Shown piece by piece: positions 14,095-16,100 of a stretch of DNA of 16,100 nt. The notes beneath the pieces were generated by a model. It was not told the DNA's origin, made no database searches, and saw only the letters and a list, made by a program, of their open reading frames with translations. How positions within the stretch are numbered: the stretch's first letter is position 1; each line of letters starts with the position of its first letter. Source of the DNA: a bacterium. Its GTDB lineage: Bacteria > CSSED10-310 > JAJRTK01. The stretch is from contig JAJRTK010000522.1 of NCBI GenBank assembly GCA_024278345.1, positions 1 through 16,100 of the forward strand, written 5' to 3'. Both the position numbers and the translations under genes were made by a program.

Positions 14095-15123
14095 ATGGTT
14101 CCATTTTCTTCATTGGAGCTTGCCGCCGATCAACAGGGGCGCTCGCTCCGGGATCTACGGATCTCGGTGACGGATCGCTGCAACTTTCGCTGCGGCTACT
14201 GCATGCCTCGGGAGATCTTTGGCCGCGATTTCGCCTTTCTTGACCGCGGGGAGATTCTCAGTTTCGAGGAAATCCGCCGCATCGTTCGACTCCTTCTGGG
14301 CTTGGGGCTCAGGAAGATTCGCCTGACTGGTGGAGAACCTCTGCTGCGGCGAAACCTGCCTCGCCTGGTCCAGATGCTTCGACAGCTCGATTCGGGGCTC
14401 GACATCGCCTTGACCAGCAATGGAGTACTGCTGCCCCTCTATGCGGACGATCTTGCCAAAGTCGGCCTGGATCGCGTGACGGTCAGTCTCGATTCCCTCG
14501 ATCCCAACCGCTTTCGGCAAATGAGCGGTTCCTTCCACAATCCGGAGCCCGTTCTTGCAGGGATCGACGCCGCTGTGAAAGCGGGCTTGACTCCTGTCAA
14601 GATCAACGTGGTCGTTCGGAAGGGCATCAATGAATGTTGCATTGTCGATTTGGCCCGCGCTTTTAGGGGAAGCGGCCAGATCGTGCGCTTCATCGAGTAC
14701 ATGGATGTGGGAACAACCAATGGCTGGCGCATGGACGATGTTCTCCCCGCACGGGAAGTCGTGCGAACAATCCATTCGGTATTCCCCTTGGAACCGGTGG
14801 ATCCCAACTACCCTGGCGAGGTAGCGGAGCGGTGGCGTTACACCGACGGCAGGGGAGAGATCGGGGTCATTGCGTCGGTGACTCAACCCTTTTGCTCTGG
14901 ATGCAGCCGCGCTCGGCTTTCGGCGGATGGTAAACTCTTCACTTGCCTCTTTGCACCTGGAGGCCAAGATCTCCGCCATACTCTCCGCACGGCCGCGGAT
15001 GACGAAAAGCTCCTCAAGCTCCTCACCGCCATCTGGCGGCGACGCAATGACCGCTATTCAGAACTCCGCTCCCAAGGTGCATCCAGCCAGCCACGGGTGG
15101 AGATGTCCTACATCGGAGGATGA
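14095..15123 (+). CDS. moaA: GTP 3',8-cyclase, radical SAM enzyme of molybdenum cofactor synthesis
   Basis: The 342-residue product carries out the first step of molybdopterin synthesis: GTP to 3',8-cyclo-7,8-dihydro-GTP. Its N-terminal radical-SAM cluster motif is C29-x3-C33-x2-C36 within S-V-T-D-R-C-N-F-R-C-G-Y-C-M-P. L-T-G-G-E-P (78-82) is the SAM-binding GGEP motif, and F-I-E-Y-M-D-V-G (199-206) is typical of MoaA. The C-terminal cluster uses C267, C270 and C284 (in F-C-S-G-C-S-R-A-R and L-F-T-C-L-F), and the protein ends in the conserved G-G. The ATG at 14095 fits the family N-terminus; a TTG at 14008 would add an unsupported 29 residues. The upstream AAAGAAAG is a weak ribosome binding site. 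No other moa, moe or mob gene is in the window. It is divergent from the PH-like gene and convergent with the ygfZ-type gene. Confidence 0.97.
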   Translation: MVPFSSLELAADQQGRSLRDLRISVTDRCNFRCGYCMPREIFGRDFAFLDRGEILSFEEIRRIVRLLLGLGLRKIRLTGGEPLLRRNLPRLVQMLRQLDSGLDIALTSNGVLLPLYADDLAKVGLDRVTVSLDSLDPNRFRQMSGSFHNPEPVLAGIDAAVKAGLTPVKINVVVRKGINECCIVDLARAFRGSGQIVRFIEYMDVGTTNGWRMDDVLPAREVVRTIHSVFPLEPVDPNYPGEVAERWRYTDGRGEIGVIASVTQPFCSGCSRARLSADGKLFTCLFAPGGQDLRHTLRTAADDEKLLKLLTAIWRRRNDRYSELRSQGASSQPRVEMSYIGG

Positions 15124-15136
15124 CCGTGCGGTCATC
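15119..15136. terminator. Hairpin spanning the moaA stop codon
   Basis: GATGACCG (15119-15126) is a perfect inverted repeat of CGGTCATC (15129-15136), giving a 7-bp stem with a GTGC tetraloop. It includes the moaA TGA and lies in the 42-base gap before the convergent stop at 15166. There is no U-tract, so it may be a barrier to convergent transcription rather than an intrinsic terminator. Confidence 0.35.
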
Positions 15137-15165
15137 ACCGGAGATCTCATCACGGATCGCAGCGG

Positions 15166-16100
15166 CTAACCCCGAGCCGTGGTCAACGTCGCCAAGATCC
15201 GCACGGGGGCTCCGTCGGCAAGTTGGAGCTCTGTTTCTTGGCACTGACTGCGAACGTAGCCAAGTCCCAAGTTTCTAGAGGCATCAAGATCTCGTGCCAA
15301 ACTCGACAGCCAACCCACCTCCTGGCCATTGGAAAAGAGCGCGACCGGACTTTCGAGACAAACCGGTGCGTCGGGACCAAGCTCCATCCGCACCAGACGC
15401 CGCTGCACCTTGTTGTAGGTTTGGAGCCGGGCCAAGACCTCTTGTCCCAAGAAGCAGCCCTTCTGGAAAGAGACCTCGTCATGGAGTCCTGCTTCCAGGG
15501 GGTTGCGCTCCTGGGTCAACTCAAGCCCGAAGGCCGGCTCGCCCGCGAGGATTCTGGACTGTTCCAAGGCTCTCTCCCCCACCGGCATCGCTCCAGCGGC
15601 CAGAAGCGCGGCCAAGACTTTGCCAGCCTCAGCCGGGAGACAGCAGATCCTATAGCCTTTCCGGCCAAAACGATCCTGCCGGAAAAGGCGAAGATGAGAG
15701 ACCAGTCCTGGGAATTTCCCGTGGGAGTAAGGCTCTAAGGAGTGGAGGGCATCCTTCCCCAACAGGCTCGCCAATCCCTTCTGGGCATTTGGCCCGGAAA
15801 CACCTAGCATCACCGTCATTTCAGTTCGGTCATCCACCCCGAGATCTTCCGTGAAATGGTAGAACTCCAGGTGCTCCAGAAGAGCGCTTCGGGTTTCTGG
15901 CTCGGTCATGAGCATGAAGGCGTTGGGAAGGCAATAGACCGTACACCAAGCCAAGAGCCTTCCCTTCACGGTGGCGAAGACTGTCGGCTGCCCGTGACCT
16001 GGAGCCAGGACCTTCACATTGTTGGTGGTCATGTTGTGGAGAAAGCTGACCCGGTCCTCTCCGGTCAGGCGGAGGCGGCCGTAGTGGGAGAGCTCGTAGA
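15166..16100 (-). CDS. ygfZ: YgfZ/GcvT-family folate-binding protein, cut by right edge
   Basis: 310 residues are visible, open to the edge; an internal Met at 16032 is not the start. Upstream codons read Y-G-R-L-R-L-T-G-E-D-R-V-S-F-L-H-N-M-T-T-N, the family N-terminus, so only a few residues should be missing. The diagnostic K-G-C-F-L-G-Q-E-V-L-A-R, equivalent to the YgfZ K-G-C-[FYW]-x-G-Q-E motif, separates it from glycine-cleavage T-protein. The E-x-G-L-x-x-E-V-S-F segment before it and the C-terminal barrel follow family order. Known of the family: YgfZ binds tetrahydrofolate and helps maintain certain iron-sulfur proteins, including the radical-SAM enzyme MiaB. It is convergent with moaA, itself an iron-sulfur enzyme, but that adjacency alone does not prove a link. 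The gene ends with TAG at 15166. Whether the organism has a full glycine cleavage system is not visible. Confidence 0.92.
   Translation of the reverse strand, partial: YELSHYGRLRLTGEDRVSFLHNMTTNNVKVLAPGHGQPTVFATVKGRLLAWCTVYCLPNAFMLMTEPETRSALLEHLEFYHFTEDLGVDDRTEMTVMLGVSGPNAQKGLASLLGKDALHSLEPYSHGKFPGLVSHLRLFRQDRFGRKGYRICCLPAEAGKVLAALLAAGAMPVGERALEQSRILAGEPAFGLELTQERNPLEAGLHDEVSFQKGCFLGQEVLARLQTYNKVQRRLVRMELGPDAPVCLESPVALFSNGQEVGWLSSLARDLDASRNLGLGYVRSQCQETELQLADGAPVRILATLTTARG

Noticed and set aside
15166-16100. Glycine cleavage T-protein (GcvT)
   Set aside because: The K-G-C-F-L-G-Q-E motif is specific to the YgfZ branch, and no glycine cleavage partner genes are nearby.

Overview
The window is G+C-rich bacterial chromosome, densely packed with core and metabolic genes on both strands. 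I see no rRNA, tRNA, CRISPR array, insertion sequence, integrase or phage gene. The content (trifunctional fatty-acid oxidation proteins, MltG, a Sec-secreted HEAT protein, YgfZ, SfsA) suggests a free-living, probably Gram-negative bacterium. No sequence here fixes the phylum, and I do not assign one.

Left part (1-4433). The window opens inside an M1-family aminopeptidase on the minus strand, of which only the N-terminal 269 residues are visible. It is divergent from sfsA (+). Two minus-strand genes follow: a receiver-GGDEF response regulator whose GGDEF signature is replaced by EEDRF, and, upstream of it, a MerA/lipoamide-dehydrogenase-like flavoprotein with an intact redox CxxxxC pair but without the usual C-terminal His-Glu dyad.

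Middle (4434-10273). A gene-free stretch of 500 bases with several overlapping inverted repeats precedes the two-gene beta-oxidation operon fadI-fadJ (minus strand, transcribed fadI first). Upstream of fadI, a 398-base divergent control region holds candidate promoters for both directions and a 16-base palindrome just downstream of the predicted fadI start point. The divergent plus-strand gene is an adrenodoxin-reductase-like flavoprotein that could be functionally linked to fatty-acid oxidation, though only position argues for this.

Right part (10274-16100). Five minus-strand genes follow one another: a small membrane protein with a PH-like domain, a secreted HEAT-repeat protein overlapping it by 4 bases, a charged protein with an acidic repeat tail, ruvX and mltG. 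The last two are a familiar neighbouring pair; the first three are poorly characterised. moaA (+) is divergent from this group and convergent with a ygfZ-type gene that runs off the right edge.

Overall this is an ordinary core-genome region. The points most worth a second look are the probable conversion of a diguanylate cyclase into a c-di-GMP-binding protein, the three uncharacterised genes upstream of ruvX-mltG, and the fadIJ/flavoprotein divergent control region. I found no convincing undescribed multi-gene system.
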